This document shows, piece by piece, positions 33,657-45,874 of a DNA stretch of 64,000 nucleotides. Position 1 is the stretch's first letter, and every line of letters begins with the position of its first letter. The notes under the pieces were generated by a model. It was not told the origin of the DNA and did not search any database. It was given only the letters and a program-made list of their open reading frames with translations. Both the position numbers and the translations under genes were made by a program. The stretch is taken from positions 62,001 through 126,000 of the forward strand of contig KN834842.1 of the NCBI GenBank assembly GCA_000827265.1, in the 5' to 3' direction. Source of the stretch: Collybiopsis luxurians FD-317 M1 (Eukaryota > Basidiomycota > Agaricomycetes > Agaricales > Omphalotaceae).

Positions 33657-34950
33657 AAAAGCAGCTGACTTAGTTTGGAATGGTCCGGAAATGGGTTTGA
33701 CCCGACTTGGTTGTAAGTGTACATACCACGCTGAAACTTCCGGTAAATATGTGTAAGTAACGATAGGTCGAAATTGTAATACTATTCATCTTTTCTGGAA
33801 TATTCTTAATGACTACAAGAAAAGTTAAAACGTACCCTACGGGGTGGTTATTGCGCCAGGCCATCACAATCGGCCCGAGCTGCCAGTCTGGGCCGCCAAG
33901 GCTACTGTTCGGCGCCGCGTCTCATTAGCTGGTGTCCCAAGTTCCAACTCAGGCCACTAAAATGGCTCAAACTTTTTACCGTATGCTTGAGTTAACTGAC
34001 ATTATCCTGCATAAATGGAGTGCGATACTGCCGTGACCACTCTCGGAATCTCGTATACTTAATGGCTAAGTCCACCCCTGTATCTCGATTAATCATAAGT
34101 GATGAATGTATGAAGTTTTGGCGGCGATACTTGGCATCTCGAGAGCGAAGAATAAAAAATCCTCCGAATCGAAGTTAGATCCCGGAAAGATTCTTAGAAT
34201 AAGCTTCTTGCCGGGAGTGGTAAAAATGCCAGCATTCTTCGCAGTCATATTGTTACATTGCTTAGTACTACACAGACCTTGCTCCACCCGCTTACTGCTG
34301 CCTTGCCTATAGAAGCGACATGAATGTACGACTTCCTCGTAGCTCTTTGCTCTCGCGAGGCATTCGCTTCTGTATTTTCAAACTCCGTCATGCTGTAATT
34401 AGCAATCTTTGCGTGTATATGTAATATTTATGCACGTCTGTCCAAACTTTTACGCTTGAAGTCACGCTCCTGATGCGCTTTCTTCGTACATCAGAGTGTT
34501 GTTCTTCTGCTTCGAGAAGCTATATACTTTCATCGCCACTCTTTCACATCTTTTCCCATCTTTTCCCATCTATTACCTCACTTAGAGGTAATTAATTGCC
34601 GGAATGAGCTTTTGCTCCATACTGATCCACCTAGAAGAACGTACATGCGGGGTGTTCATGGTATCATCTCGGAGTTCCAACGTTAAGTTCTCTTTCGCTG
34701 ATTCTGCATGGCGGATTGTCCTCGAGGCCGAGGACCGGAACTTCTTCAGCTTGCCTTTAGCTTCCAATGGTCGTAAATCTCACACCGTCCCACCACTCCT
34801 CACGCTCCTGGCCAAGGTAGTCTATTATGCTGATCTATTCGTCATAACATATTCCAACTTTATATAGCACACGATTCGGACGTTTGCATATTTTCTACCC
34901 TCCTCGGACACGCAGACACAACCTTACAAGGACAAACGATAGTTTGGATA
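33657..34950. other. Spacer between 7TM copy 2 and GMC gene
   Basis: About 1.3 kb with no supported gene. TTTTCCCATC repeated twice near 34550-34570 and a T-rich stretch probably belong to the GMC promoter. Short open stretches on both strands do not splice into anything recognisable. Confidence 0.45.
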
Positions 34951-37376
34951 ATGCAAACAGCACTATTAGCAATCTTCCTTGCTCTGCAAGCCGTGGGCGC
35001 TGCGATACACAATCGAATCAACGACTTGGACCGAACCGAGTTTGACTTTGTTGTCATTGGAGGTATTGATCTGACTCCTTTCGGCAATGTTTCTATTTCC
35101 TGAATTGATTGAGCACTCAGGAGGTACCGCAGGCAATGTCATTGCTAACAGACTGACTGAAAATCCGTTCTGGTCGGTTCTCGTCATCGAAGCTGGAGGA
35201 TCGTGAGTATCACGCATCAGGACTTCCGATAGTACCAACTTCTCCATTACGGCAGGGATCGTGGAGTTCTACCACTTGCGGTTCCCGGTTTGGCACCTAT
35301 TGTCGCGCCAGACACACCTTGGGATTGGAACTTCACGAGTGAGTTGACGTTATTGCTCGCCCCATTTACTTACTGAACGCATTTTTTTTTTGATTCAATT
35401 ACAAGCCGTTCCCCAAGCTGCATTGAATAATCGGTCGCTCCCAGTTGCAAGAGGATTTGTTCTAGGAGGAAGCAGCTCAGTCAGTCAGTGAAGATCGGTA
35501 TTCTCATACAAATTACTCGCAATCTGACAAGAAAACGGAAGATTTTTTGGGGTATACTCGAGGGTCTAGAGAAGATTGGGAACGATACGCCGAAATAACT
35601 GAAGACGAGGGCTGGTCCTGGGATAGGCTGAAGCCGTATATGATGAAGGTAAGCATTCGGACAGTGTGCAATTTGTCTGCAAAGAGTCGATGTTCAGGAC
35701 GAATCTTTTCTTCCTCTGTCAATCAGAACGAGAAATTTACCCTCCCACCAACTTCCCTCGACCAAAATATCACAGGCAAAATCGATCCTACTGTACACAG
35801 CTTTACAGGTATCAACTCAGTCAGCCTTGCTGGGTTTCCTCATGGGTTCGATAATAGGATACTCAACACCACCGTTGATCTAAGCAAGGAGTTTTCCTTT
35901 AACGAGGATATGAATGCAGGCTTCCAACTTGGGGTGGGTAAGTATATGAAATAAACTTCTGAAGTAACCAGTCATACTACTCAGTTTATTCACGCAGGCT
36001 GGGTTCAGCAAACTACCGATAACGGAACACGTAGCAGTTCCTCATTCTCATATCTGGCCGACAAATACCTTGCTCGTCCAAATCTTCATGTATTGGTCAA
36101 CACGCGCGTCACACGCGTTTTTGAGAACATTCCAAGGTCTTTAAATTTCAGCAAGGTCGAAATCACTCAAGATAATGGCGGTATTTAGCTACGTTCATTT
36201 ACATTGGCATTTTTGGGCTGATCTTCTCTTCTAGCATCATTCCAGAATATTACCGCTTCGAAAGAGATCATTCTCTCCGCAGGAAGTATCATGTCTCCTC
36301 AAATCCTTCTGCTCTCAGGCATCGGCAATTCATCAGCTCTCTCGAAAGTAGGCGTTACCCCAGTACACGACCTACCTTCTATTGGAGCGAACCTTACCGA
36401 ACATCCTTTCACGGGAAATCCATGGACAGTCAATCCTTCATTAGGAACCTTCGATGATATCTTTAGAAATCAGACGGTATTAAGCGAGGCAGAAAGAGTG
36501 TGGAATTCGACAAAGACAGGAATGTTAGTCGACTCGCCGCTGGCGTTTATGGCATGGTTAAGGATTGCGAATAATGCTTCCATATTCGAACAATTCCCAG
36601 ATCCAGCTGCAGGGCCAAAAACAGCGCATTACGAATTATTCTTCATCGTAAGGACTGATTATCTCTACAATAGTATATTAGATTAAGCTCTCTGGCTTTT
36701 TCAGAATGGACATGTCGGAGGAACGCCTGCTACAGGGAGCTTCCTCGAGCTAGGTACCGCGGTTGTTACACCTCTTTCCCGTGGGTTGCAATCATCATAA
36801 TTTGGAACTGGCGCTCGATTTAAACTCTATCTTTCCTAGGTGGCTCCGTTTCCTTGAACACTTCTGACCCTCTTGCTCCTCCACTCATTGACTTCCAACT
36901 TCTCTCATCGGAATTCGACATGTTCGTCCTTCGATCGGCTATCCGAAGCAGTATGCGCTTTCTCGGGTCTTCCAGTTGGACTGATGTTATCATTTCCCCG
37001 CCTGCAAATCTCTCAACAGCTAATCCAGACGAGATAAGTGACGATGAACTGGACCAGTACATTCGAGCGAACGCGCTCGGCGTGTTCCATCCTGTTAGCA
37101 CTGCAGCGATGACTGCGAGGAATGCGAGTTGGGGTGTGGTTAATCCTGATTTGAAGGTTAAAGGAGTCAACGGACTCAGAGTTATTGACTCGTCTGTCTT
37201 GGTGAGTCTCGCCGGGAAAAGACCAGAGACATTCTTACACCGTCGTTCCTTTCGTGTTTTCGCTGTAGCCCATCATCCCCGCTGCACATACTCAAGCCCC
37301 GACTTATATCATAGCGGAGCGAGGGGCTGATTTGATAAAAGAAACATGGTGGGCTACCGAAGGCGGACGCTCATGA
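34951..37376 (+). CDS. GMC oxidoreductase (aryl-alcohol-oxidase-like), secreted
   Basis: Eleven exons: 34951-35062, 35121-35202, 35256-35338, 35406-35479, 35532-35648, 35727-35937, 35998-36180, 36235-36647, 36705-36780, 36840-37201, 37269-37376, giving 606 codons plus stop. Residues 1-19 are a signal peptide. The FAD dinucleotide fold is [17 protein letters not shown] with a later [12 protein letters not shown] signature 1 is at [21 protein letters not shown], and signature 2 is near [15 protein letters not shown]. The active-site His is in [11 protein letters not shown] and the second in [11 protein letters not shown]. The family oxidises alcohols or sugars and makes hydrogen peroxide for lignin attack. 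Around the 35480-35531 intron the model gives [14 protein letters not shown] where relatives have a shorter SSSxN(Y/F)MxYTRG. This is either a shifted splice site or mild decay. Unit 1 has only a relic of this gene. Confidence 0.88.
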
Positions 37377-37789
37377 AATCGTAATGCTGAAGTTCTAATG
37401 TACCCATATATCACACGCGTTCAGGAAATACACTTTACATAATCGCACGCCCGCGTTTACCTGTCCATTATCCACCAAAATGGACAATTCGTCAGCAGGA
37501 CGCTGAGGATTACTCTAATCAATTGCACTTCCACCAAAACAACATAGACTGCCGCATTGCCACATCCCCAAGCCACACGAATCGCCCGCTACTTTCTTTC
37601 GTACTCATCCAGGTACCTTTGACATCGTGAAACATCCCTCATACACAGCTGGACGTTCCGGCGCACTCATCGTCTCTCTCCAGCGCCCAGAGATGTTTTG
37701 ATTATGGTTCCCAATAATGTATCCACGGTATAACCATTTTTCTCTGTCTCCTCCATTCGGCGAGACATTCTAGGTTGAATAACGACGCG
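37377..37789. other. Spacer between convergent genes
   Basis: Holds the 3' ends of the GMC gene (plus) and the F-box-like gene (minus). No gene is seen. Confidence 0.5.
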
Positions 37790-39671
37790 TCAGATACAGA
37801 TACAAGAACCTGAGTCACGGAGTAGAAAATAAAGAAGCCGAATAGAAGAATAAAGAGGGAGAACGAAGAGAGCCTGGTCACATACATAATCTTTTTTCAG
37901 ACTAACGAAGCCATCCCGAGGTCGTACTCGACCAAGCAGTTTGAAGTTACCCCAAGGAGCTTGTCCCTACAAGATCCCTCGTCAATAAACAATAGCATCG
38001 AACAGTATGCACTGACCTCGCCCTTGACAATAACGTCTATTACCCTCCGCTTCCGCCCCTGCTCACCGTTTTCCTCTCTATCGGCGCCGTCATTTGCTTC
38101 AGGTTCCGCTCGATCATGAAAACCCGAGACTACAGCTCGCTTGTACACCAACGTCCTCTTCCCATATCCAGGTTCCGTTATTCTGAGACCTTGCGATGTT
38201 TCTTCCATGAGTGCGCCAGCCTATGAAAGTTCGCATTGAATGTAAGCATAGTAACAGGTGAATGGAAAGATAGATAAACGGTATTGAGGAAGACATGAAT
38301 ATTACGTACCGGTAGATACATACGAATTGCACCCCCAGGTGCAAGCGGTTTGACTGCTTCATTCTTATCGTCAGTGTCATCGGAATAAAGGTGATACTCT
38401 CTCAGGTGCCAAATCTGATTCTGATGTCCAATGAGCATGTTCTGCAGAAATTGCGGATGACTGCCCGATGATATCAGTGAGCCGTAGGAATTGAAGTCGG
38501 TGTACATGAACATTCCCATCCAGTTACCGTCTATGCTGGGAACATGGAACAAATGTAAGATTTAAATGATTACAGCCTGAGAAAAACGCTACATACCTCC
38601 CTGGTTTAAACACGTCCCTTAATTCCCTCTCGACAGAACCTTTCTTGGTCCCCAAGTTCGTCGTCCTGCCCCACTCATACTCCCACTCACTACCAAGGGC
38701 TTTTAAGGCCGCCGGCTGAAGGGGAGGTGCGAGCGATGGGATAACAGGGGAGTACTCCGTATTTTCCGGGAGGTGACCCAAAAGAGCGAAAAAGCATAGG
38801 ACAGCAGGAGGTGTGAGAGCTGGAGCTTTGAGAGATAGATTGGAGTCGTGGTACAGGGGTGTCAGTTGGGAGACTCCGCCGTCGCTCGGCGGGGGGAGAA
38901 AGTTGAGCCAGGAGGGAGTGACAAGGGGATACTGATATAGGACTTGCGGTGAGTTTGAGTGATGACTGACAAACGAGGACATACGATGTGAGCTCCCAAG
39001 GAGAAAATCTTGAGAATGGCTAATGCTCTTTTTGTGTGAGGGCTACCTCGAGACAATTGATCTGCAAAATAACATCTTTGAGCACAATGCTTGGGGAAAA
39101 TACCAAAGGGCAACTCACCCGGTTTGAATAGGAACCAGAGCAGCCACATCGCCAAACAATTGGATTCATTATGAGCAGGCCATTTGCCCTGCTGAATACT
39201 CCGCCATGACCCAGAAGCGCCATATTCATCGAACCAAAATTCTATCAACCAACTATCCATACGAGCATATGTTGCTAGCTGACGCCGATTCTTCCCTTCG
39301 TCCTCAAGCATCATAAGATAGATCTGATATAAAAACTCGGACAACCACTCGTCCTCCCTTGCAGATCCTTTGGTAGATGCCCCTTGGCGATCTCGAATGC
39401 GTTTCAGCATGATACATTTCCGTCTAAGCTCTTGAGCCAGATTGGGTGAAGGAAATGAATGGACTTTGAGTCTGCGCAAAGCTGGAGACAAGTCGAATTT
39501 GGATTCATAGATTTTGGCATAGACGTAGGGATTCGAACCAATCGAGAGACAGGAATAAGTCCATCTGTTCACGAGAAGTAACGGAAGAATCGCGGACGGT
39601 GGGCCTAAGAATGTTTGAGCAGCGGTGTAAATCGCGATTTCAGAGAGGATTTCTTGGGGGAAGGCGTCCAT
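37790..39671 (-). CDS. F-box-like domain protein
   Basis: Six exons on the minus strand: 39671-39119, 39061-38985, 38931-38597, 38535-38310, 38220-38017, 37966-37790, giving 523 codons plus stop. The N-terminus FPQEILSEIAIYTA followed by LPLLLVNRWTYSCL is a typical degenerate F-box of Agaricomycetes. The middle is helical and charged. The C-terminal region carries GNWMGMFMYTDFNSYG, a repeat-free acidic loop (EPEANDGADREENGE) and the family-like ending PWGNFKLLGRVRPRDGFVSL. These proteins are thought to recruit targets to SCF ubiquitin ligases. The last exon may be shorter, because the residues after FVSL look unlike the family and could be intron read-through. Confidence 0.75.
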
Positions 39672-40052
39672 TCTCGCGGCAGGATTGATGATGTTTGAAT
39701 GTCCGAGTTTTATCCTGCTTTGGTCAGCAGCAGCAAGTGACTTCCCGAAGCTGAATTGTTTACCTTGTTCCGACGGATGGTCGGACTACATAGTACCAGA
39801 TATTCGTTGCTGAGCGCTGAATATCGACCGGGTATTGAGGAAGATTACCCTTCGTCAACACAACTGGCGGACGATTTATTTGTCCAAGACGCTCACGACA
39901 TACGGAGCCTGTATGGAGCAGTTTGCGTCGGAAGCAAGTTTGTGTTCCGACGGGGACCCAGTTACATCCGATGATGTGATGCCAAGATGATTCAGAAGTT
40001 AATCGTGTATAAACGCAACCGTACCTATTCAATTACAGTTGCGCTTAAACTC
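39672..40052. promoter_or_regulatory. Divergent promoter region of F-box-like gene and M28 copy 2
   Basis: About 380 nt between divergent starts. It has short open stretches on both strands with no support. No TATA box is obvious near either start. Confidence 0.35.
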
Positions 40053-41707
40053 ATGCGCCGAGCTTCTCTACTACTTCTCTTTCTCTGCTTTGTATTCATT
40101 GTCACACAAGCTGTTGCTTTTGAACGACCAACCGACGATTTTCAAGCTCCCTTGACAATTTCGTCGAGTCTTGATGACTCGGGGACTGAAAATGATTGGA
40201 TTCTTGTTGATGTAGCTGGTACGTCGAGGATCGTCGTTCGCGCCTGTTCCTTTCTGCTGATACTATTTCTCATAGAACTCAACGCCCAGGAATCATTAAG
40301 ACTGGTTCGATTTATAGAGGAGCAGGGATACGGATTTCCACTTTGGGTTACTGAACGGCAAAAGCTTGATGCAAAGAGGAACGGCCAGGATTACATTGAT
40401 ATGTATGCCTTCGCCTTTCCTTTGGAGATTCCCTCCATAAATTACGCTGTATTCTTAGCACTGAACACCCTGATTTTGGCATTCCGTCCTACACTCCACA
40501 GCCCCAGCACCAGCAGCAGATTTACCACCCTCCAAACTCGACAGTTGTCTCGAAGATCCTACCCTTACTATCCTCAGCCGAGCAAAAAAGAAATCTCGAG
40601 CATTTCACGTCATTCTACACCCGTTTCTACAACTCAGAAAGTGGACGGGCGTCCTCGAGATGGCTTTACGAGCGTGCTGTAAATTATACTGTTCAATACG
40701 CCAGTCCCAAACTTCGAGAAGCAGTCCAACTTCAGGTCGTGCTTCATCCACATGCATTCAAACAAGAGAGTGTCGTAAGTAGACGTCCATGCAAATCTTT
40801 TTGCTGCTTACGCCCTTTTGATGCAGATCATCCGCCTGCACCCAAACAACGTCTCACCATCTGCTAACATAACAATCGTCGGTGCCCATTGCGACTCCAT
40901 CAACCTCTTGAACCCCTTCGAACGCGCTCCTGGGGCAGACGACGATGGCAGTGGTACCGTCACTATATTAGAGGCGTATCGAAGCATTCTTGAGAGCGGA
41001 TACATACCCTCGTCCCCGTTGGAATTCCATTTCTATGCAGGAGAAGAAGGGGGGATGTTAGGATCGATCGATGTAGTTCATGATTTCGTTCAGAGCGGGA
41101 AAAGTGTGAGGGGGATGATGCAGTTCGATATGACAGTACGTGCGCGTTTTCTTGAGACAATCTTGGCGTTACTCACACAGATCTGCAGGCTTGGGTCGCC
41201 GCTGGTACACAGGAAAAAGTGGCGATAGTGATGAACAAAGTCAATCCGAGGTTAACAGAGTGGCTAAAGCTCGTTATCGACAAGTATCGTAGGTTCCCGT
41301 GTATTTTCGTTCAAAGACTGATTCTGACACAACGCTTCTCTTCAAGTCGACATTCCTTGGTTCGAGACCCTCTATTCCGACCGAGCGGGAAGCGATCATC
41401 AACCATGGACAATGGCACGGTATCCGGCGGCCCATGCTATTGAGGGTCTTTGGGAAGATATGAACCGTGCAAGTCAGTTCTGATTTATGCTTTCTTCCCC
41501 AATGGCAGTTAATCCGGCTCGTACTGACGAGGTTCTCATGTAGATGCTCATTCACCGAATGATACCATCGACATTTCCAGCGAGTTCTCGTTTGAGCACA
41601 TACTTGAGTGAGTGACGATAGCTTGCTTGCGAGGCAGGATTTACATGACCACTTTCAGGTTCACAAAGCTTGCAGTTGCTTTCGCTGTCGAGCTCTCGGA
41701 TTACTAA
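40053..41707 (+). CDS. Secreted M28-family aminopeptidase (copy 2)
   Basis: Eight exons: 40053-40218, 40276-40402, 40459-40774, 40827-41135, 41189-41288, 41347-41472, 41544-41607, 41659-41707, giving 418 codons plus stop. Signal peptide [17 protein letters not shown]. The M28 residues [32 protein letters not shown] and GSDHQPW are all kept. Phases and most exon lengths equal copy 1 at 17003-18762. Around the last ligand the sequence differs ([19 protein letters not shown] versus YSGLAASDHQIWTTAGYPA), which could alter the substrate pocket. The copies lie 23 kb apart in opposite orientation. Confidence 0.92.
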
Positions 41708-42189
41708 ACTCCTTGGACTCTTTGGGTGGAGGATAGCAGCTATACTTACATTTACGAAACCAGTTTCGATATGTACTACCTCAGCATTGAAACTGAACGA
41801 GTTTCCGGGAATAAATTTATCTTTCCTGCTCTAAACCAGTGCTCCTCAAAGCGTCACACGTTCCTATGTTATGACACATGCGATCTCCTATAATCCAAGA
41901 ATCCATCCTTGTCCCATCTACCCCCCTCTCGAGCTTAAACGTATCCCTCTGACCCGAATTTTTTTCCAACATCATAATCTCCTGTATCAAATCCCAATCT
42001 TTGACTCCATTGAAGACGTGTAATAACTAGTTCACTTTATTTGCCATCGAAACTATCAGCAAGGAAGGAGCTTCCACAGTCCTGGGCACAAGAAGAAAGG
42101 GGAGCAATATTGGAACCAAGAGGAATCAGGCGATTAGGCGCCGTTGGGACCTTACCACGTCTTATACTTTCCTCCCTCCCTTTCACGGC
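41708..42189. other. Spacer downstream of M28 copy 2
   Basis: No supported gene. Short open stretches near 42040-42280 overlap the start of the ammonia-lyase duplication and look like chance. Confidence 0.45.
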
Positions 42190-42600
42190 TTGCCTCGTCG
42201 GCGTCTTCCACCACCTCCATCTCAACCACCCACCGGTGTATCATCCTGAGCTGCCTGAAATCGGTCAAGTCATAGTATAAAGAGAATCGAACCCTTGTGC
42301 TGTCTGTGTCAATTATATACAAGTTCAACACAGTCGGAAGTCACCTACTGCTCGCTTTGTATGCTATAAGCTAGTGATACCGACCCAATTCCGAGATTAC
42401 TTCCAGCTGTTCCGAATGCGGGACCCCGCTATGTACGAGTGTCGGTTGCTCGCCCCGCAGCTCCGATTCACTATATAGCCGCAAATTGCAGTTTTACACC
42501 CCATCCGTTTGCCTCCCTCCTACCACCCCTACGAGTTCAAACGGAATATATCGCTGTTTCTGTCTTCCTCGAGTGACGCTCCATCGATTATCCCGCCACT
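42190..42600 (+). repeat. Promoter-side flank of ammonia-lyase duplication, copy 1
   Basis: The words GGCGTCTTCCACCACCT, CCACCGGTGTATCATC, GGTCAAGTCATAGTAT and TGTCTGTGTCAATTA recur in the same order at 45530-45650, so the duplicated unit includes about 400 nt of upstream DNA. A TATATAG box lies at 42472-42478. Confidence 0.7.
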
Positions 42601-45268
42601 ATGTCCCTCAGCCATACGCGTGTAACATGTTCTGCGGTGGAGAAAGTCGAAGCTTATGTTCACGGAGCAGAGCCCATTGTAGTTGATGGAAGCCGTCTCA
42701 ACCTTGCTGCAGTTGTAGCCGTCGCCCGGTAAGTTATTTATGCTGAGAAACGAATCATCGGCGTCTCCCTTAATTGCTTGTGGACTTTAGCTATAACTCA
42801 GTCCCCCAGCTGTCGGATGATGAACAAGTTAAGACAAGAGTTAATAGAGCGTGTTCCGCCGTCCAAGATCGCATTAGTAGTGGGGGCTCAATTTACGGAG
42901 TGACTACTGGTGTCGGAGCATCCTGTACGCAGTTTATGATTGTAATTGAGGGCGAGTGTATTGTTCGTTGACAAAAGAGGCTATGTAGCCTTCACTCGTA
43001 CAAACAGTGTACATGAACTACAGGACGCCCTAGCTACAGCGTACCTCAATGGGATTTTACCGACTCTTTCCTCAGCTCCCAGTTCAGCAAGTATGCGAAC
43101 AGTGCTTGATGAAGATTTTATGAAAGGAACCGTGATGGTGCGAGCTATAGTTTCCGAACGAGCTTCTCTGTGATGATTTCCTTAGGTTCGCTTGAACAGT
43201 TTAATTCGAGGCCATTCGGGGGTTCGCTGGACGGTACTTGAAGCTATGCACAAGCTTCTTGTTCACGATATTGTCCCACTTGCATCAAAGAATAATACTG
43301 TGAGGTATAATCTGGAAGTACTTCTCATCTATCCAGGCCTAACATCCAGCTTTTAGCGCTAGTGGTAAAGTCGTGTGTTTCTAGCCCTGTTCAGTTTATG
43401 AAATTTTAGAGTAGGAGACCTCGGGACTCTCGCATACATTGCCGGAACCTTGATTGGTCGCCCTGATCTTCGTGTTTGGTATGGTCAAAGGTAAATTCTG
43501 CTCTTAATCTGAAGCTCTACATAGTTAACTGCACATAGATCTGAGCGTTCGATCCGTCCTGCTGCGGAGGTCTTGAAAGAGATTCAATTAGAACCACTCA
43601 CTTACGGCCCTAAAGAGGCGCTTGCGATTCTTAAGTGCGATCTACTTTGATTCGAAATCCGTTTGCTCTTCTAAGCTTGTATTTTAGCGGGACCGCAGCA
43701 AGTGCCAGTGCCGCTGCGCTTGTACTTTACGATGCAAACATACTGCTCCTTGCAGCTCAAGGTCTGACTGTTATGACAATAGAAGCACTCAGGTCGATTC
43801 TCGAGCCTTTCCAACCGTTTCCTCATGTGGTTGCTCGTCCACATCCTGGTCAAATTGAAGTTGCTGCAAACATCGCGCGAATGACAGAAGGGTCCAAACT
43901 TGCTTTGAAGGAATACCCCGAAGGTGATCCTGAATTCTTACTTCGTCAAGACCGATATCACATCCGGTAAACTTCTGATTGAACTGAAGTCTCATCGATA
44001 TGCACTAACGCATACCAAAGATGTGCTCCCCAGTGGTTCGGACCATTTGCAGAAAATCTCCTACGTGCAACAGAGTCTGTAACCATTGAACTGAATTCGA
44101 CGACTGACAATCCCATTATTGACTCGGATGACCAATCTCCTCACAATATTTACCATGCCGGCAATTTTCAAGCTCTTACTCCTGCAGAAGCCATGGATGC
44201 TGTACGTCATGCAATCCTTGGCATTGGTTAGTGTATGAGTTCAATGTTAGCGCGTAACGGCTAACCCTCTTTTCTCCCTGTCAGCAAAGATTCTATATGC
44301 GCAGCAATCGGAGCTTTTAAATCCAATGTTGAATCGAGGTCTCCCTCCAGATTGTGCGGCAGGAGAACCCAGTCTTGACCTCGGTTTAAAAGCATCCGAT
44401 CTCTGTTGCTCCGCATACTTATCGGGTACGCTGCAACCTCAAACATTCTCCGATACACGAGTTGATCATCCCGTCCCCTTCTCCGCTAGAGATTGGATAT
44501 CTTAGTGGATCGTTCCTCCCTCATATCAACTCAACTGAACACCATACTCAGTCCATTAACTCTATGGCCCTCGCATCTGCTCGACATGCGAGAGATTGTG
44601 TGGACCTTCTCCGGCAGGTGAGTTCTTATTCTCGAGAATGACGGCCATAGATATGATGGTTCTGTATATTCCAACAGATAATGGCGACTTATTTGTTCAC
44701 CGTTTGCCAAGCGATTGATCTACGAGAGATGAACAACCGATATCTCAGCAAAGCAAAAGAAGTCTTCCAGACCAAGCTACCTGGGATACTGCTATGCTCC
44801 GAGGACACCATCATGCAAGATGCCGTGGCTTCCTTGTTCACTACGATTCGTGTTCAATTCGGTCGCACCGCTTCTATGGAGTCTTCGTCAAGGTTCAAGG
44901 CCATGTTATCCCCGCTAATCGCCGAACTTTATACTCGTACAACCCGAAACAGTCAAATCCAACTAGTAACCTCGACGACTCCTGTGCACTGGGTCGAAAT
45001 GCTCGAGGTCAAACTTCGTGAGCTGTTCCTCCAGCACCGGCTGGAGTACTTCAAGGAGACTGCGGGAGCGAGTGATTCACTCAGTCGAGCGGGCAGACTC
45101 ATTTATACCTTCATTCGAAAGGATCTGGAGATTCCAATGAAGAAGGGGATGAATCAAATGGATAAGCATGAAATTGGAACATATATCAGTATCATCTTCG
45201 AGGCTTTGAGCGATGGAAGGATGGACCGAGTGTTCACAGAAGCTGTAGGGTCCGCTGATAAGCTGTGA
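42601..45268 (+). CDS. Aromatic amino acid (phenylalanine/histidine-type) ammonia-lyase, copy 1
   Basis: Twelve exons: 42601-42728, 42791-42924, 42989-43137, 43186-43304, 43357-43364, 43415-43490, 43539-43634, 43688-43966, 44021-44226, 44285-44425, 44490-44617, 44678-45268, giving 684 codons plus stop, the usual PAL length. The catalytic loop tyrosine is in SIYGVTTGVGAS. The MIO-forming triad is S-A-S-G-D-L, with codons for A-S and part of G in the 8-nt exon 43357-43364. Other family marks: RGHSGVRWTVLEAM, ARPHPGQIEVA, LRQDRYHIRCAPQW, ELNSTTDNPIID and QSINSMALASARHARD. The enzyme deaminates an aromatic amino acid, probably Phe or Tyr, to the cinnamate-type acid in the cytosol. At the pair that sets Phe/Tyr choice in yeast PAL (His-Gln) this copy has Ala-Tyr in TAYLNGILP by my unaided alignment, so the substrate is open. 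Confidence 0.93.
43357..43364 (+). other. 8-nt microexon encoding the catalytic MIO triad (copy 1)
   Basis: Sequence CGCTAGTG between the acceptor TTTTAG and the donor GTAAAG. With AG from the previous exon and GA from the next it encodes Ser-Ala-Ser-Gly. Flanking introns are 52 and 50 nt. Skipping it would shift the frame and remove the active-site residues. Confidence 0.85.
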
Positions 45269-45284
45269 CTCACGATAACATAAA

Positions 45285-45367
45285 TCAGTATCATCTTCGA
45301 GGCTTTGGGCGATGGTAGGATGGACCGAGTGTTTACAGAAGCTGTAAAATCTGCTGATAAGCTATAA
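45285..45367 (+). repeat. Duplicated 3' tail of the ammonia-lyase gene
   Basis: About 83 nt closely matching 45186-45268, the last 27 codons of copy 1 (ISIIFEALGDGRMDRVFTEA ... ADKL then stop). It lies 16 nt after the real stop. It is untranslated unless the first stop is read through, in which case the frame also differs. Confidence 0.85.
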
Positions 45368-45874
45368 TTTATGATAATCATACACCCTGCCTAGGAATGA
45401 GTGATCGTTACCGAAAAGAGCGACTTGTAAACGTGTTTCTGCCTCATTAAATATATCTGTTATTAACATAGAGGCATTTTTCTAATGGAGAGAGGGTCTC
45501 CATTCATTTTTTTACGCCCATATCCTCCCCGTCGGCGTCTTCCACCACCTCTATCTTAACCGCCCACCGGTGTATCATCAGAGCTTGAGTCGGTCAAGTC
45601 ATAGTATCAATAGAATCCAACCCTTATGATGTCTGTGTCAATTAAACATAATGGGACTTGTCGTTGATATCTTTCAAGACAGCCGGAAGTCACTTACCGC
45701 TCGTTTTATATGCTATACGTTAGTGATACCGACCCGGATGATTCTCGAGCTGCACATGCACACGGATGAAATCTTGAATCCATGGAAATTTCCGAGATAT
45801 CCGTCTGGCAAAAGCTGGTCAGGCGGGCGACTACAAGACTGCACACTTAAGGTTTACCTTTCACTGCATCCACC
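45368..45874 (+). other. Spacer containing upstream flank of ammonia-lyase copy 2
   Basis: From about 45530 it repeats the copy-1 upstream flank. Compared with copy 1 the part between 45740 and 45874 differs, and I see no clear TATATAG box at the equivalent place. The two copies may therefore differ in expression. Confidence 0.5.

Noticed and set aside
39525..39550. Reverse-complement B-box-like GATTCGAACC
   Set aside because: Lies inside a conserved coding exon of the F-box-like gene and lacks any tRNA structure.
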